Shown here piece after piece: positions 63,179 to 64,000 of a stretch of DNA of 64,000 bases. Source of the DNA: Virgibacillus proomii (GTDB taxonomy: Bacteria > Bacillota > Bacilli > Bacillales > Amphibacillaceae); assembly GCF_018916875.1 (NCBI RefSeq), contig NZ_JAHLNO010000004.1:451924-515923 (forward strand), written 5' to 3'. A program made the translations under genes and the position numbers. The notes beneath the pieces are model-generated. The model did not search any database, was not told the DNA's origin, and worked only from the letters and a program-made list of their open reading frames with translations. Positions within the stretch are counted from its first letter, which is position 1. Each line of letters begins with the position of its first letter.

Positions 63179-64000
63179 TTATAACTCAAATATCACTTCA
63201 AGTGCTGCACGTGCCTGATTGAAACCGATATGACAACGTGTCGCAAATTTTTGATTGTAATCTTCAAACTGTGAAACAAGGAAACGTTCAAGTGATTCTT
63301 CGTTTGAGAATTGCTCTTTGCGTTTTGTATATTTCTCAATTTGTTTATTAAATGATTCAATCAGATTGGTGCTATAAATACTACGTCAAATCGCTTTCGG
63401 AAAGACTGTAGAAATGGCATCCACCATGCCTTTTAAGCCATCAGAAGTAAACAGAAGCACTTCTTCGACACCACGTTCCTTGAGTTCTGTGAGCAGTCCT
63501 GCCAGTTGTAAGCAGATTCAGTTGGTGCAATCGTGTAGGCCAGTACTTCTTTTGAGCCGTCCTCACGAATACCAACAGCGATATAAACAGCTTCTTTAGA
63601 TACCGTTTCACGACGAACAGGAATATAGGTCGCATCTAAATAGACGCAGACATAGCGTGCATTTAAGGGACGTTTATTAAAGGCTTCTACCTGTTCTGTG
63701 ACCACTTTTGTCATGTTGGAAATCGTCTGTGGCGTGTAATGATGGCCATACGATTTCTGACATCGTAATCCCTTTTTGGAAGAGATGAATAACGGTTGAT
63801 TCTAACGTGTCATTTGAACGTTTATAGGGGGCGATCGTCTGTTGCTTGAACTCGCCGTTACGATCACGTGGAATTTGGATATTTAAATCACCGTATTCCG
63901 TGTGTAATGTACGTGAATATGAACCATTACGTGAATTGCCGGAGTTGAAGCCAATTCGATCATATTTTTCGTAATCTAAAAAAGCCGTTAGTTCTGTTGC
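63179..64000 (-). pseudogene. IS256-family (mutator-type) transposase, broken and cut by the window edge
   Basis: Minus-strand text in several frames, from ATELTAFLDYEKYDRIGFNS and NIQIPRDRNGEFKQQTIAPY near the right edge. It continues through ARYVCVYLDATYIPVRRETV with the first catalytic Asp, EAVYIAVGIREDGSKEVL, to the C-terminal ESFNKQIEKYTKRKEQFSNE and ARAALEVIFEL, stop at 63179. Frameshifts near 63745, 63530 and 63390 and an internal stop show it is inactive. The N-terminus lies beyond 64000. Confidence 0.85.

Overview
The window is low-GC DNA from a spore-forming Bacillaceae. The backbone from about 39.6 to 52.1 kb keeps the Bacillus yqg order (yqzD/yqzC-like genes, rpmG, yqgN, yqgO-like, gluP/yqgP, yqgQ, glcK, yqgS) and carries a spoVAF-type gene. 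That suggests a Bacillus-, Oceanobacillus- or Virgibacillus-like host, but I cannot name the species. No rRNA, tRNA or CRISPR array was seen.

Layout. (1) 1-2.6 kb: broken insertion-sequence remnants. (2) 2.67-34.5 kb: one long plus-strand hybrid NRPS/PKS cluster of 17 genes, tightly packed or overlapping. (3) 34.5-39.56 kb: an unidentified fragment, a broken IS110-family element and a broken IS66-family element. (4) 39.6-52.1 kb: housekeeping backbone beginning with phoU, which now has its own PhoP-box-like site because the upstream neighbour has been cut off by IS66. (5) 52.1-53.6 kb: repeat-rich spacer. (6) 53.6-63.05 kb: a second, visibly decaying ketosynthase cluster with UnbU-like and UnbV-like proteins. 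(7) 63.1-64 kb: an IS256-family transposase remnant running off the end.

How the first cluster appears to work. The first NRPS has a starter-type condensation domain, an adenylation domain with an Asn-like code, a carrier and an epimerase. This is the N-acyl-D-Asn leader module known from xenocoumacin, amicoumacin, zwittermicin and colibactin. The next gene is a class C beta-lactamase-like serine hydrolase, the fold of the prodrug peptidases of those pathways, but here without a membrane anchor. A cassette of 3-hydroxyacyl-CoA dehydrogenase, FkbH-like HAD protein, ACP, acyl-CoA dehydrogenase and methyltransferase should make hydroxymalonyl- or methoxymalonyl-ACP. The only PKS module has a ketosynthase but a short, degenerate acyltransferase region. 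A stand-alone KAS III-like protein inside the extender cassette is a candidate for loading the extender. A second NRPS (D-to-L-type C domain, A, PCP) and a three-module NRPS (predicted Gln, Val/Ile, unassigned) complete the line. No terminal thioesterase is present. Instead two proteins resembling the BtrH N-terminal acyltransferase domain bracket the cluster, and the second sits beside a free carrier protein and a Sfp-type phosphopantetheinyl transferase. An MFS exporter is embedded.

The second cluster has a broken aminotransferase, a TPR protein, an intact ketosynthase, an RnfD/UnbU-like membrane protein, a short ketosynthase-like protein with Gln at the active-site position, a shattered ketosynthase joined to the tail of a FabG-type reductase, an FG-GAP/UnbV lipoprotein, two hotdog proteins and a methyltransferase. 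UnbU and UnbV are best known from enediyne clusters, yet no enediyne PKS is visible here.

Three copies of a structured repeat of about 180 nt, each directly 3' of TTTAT, look like non-autonomous IS200/IS605-type elements.
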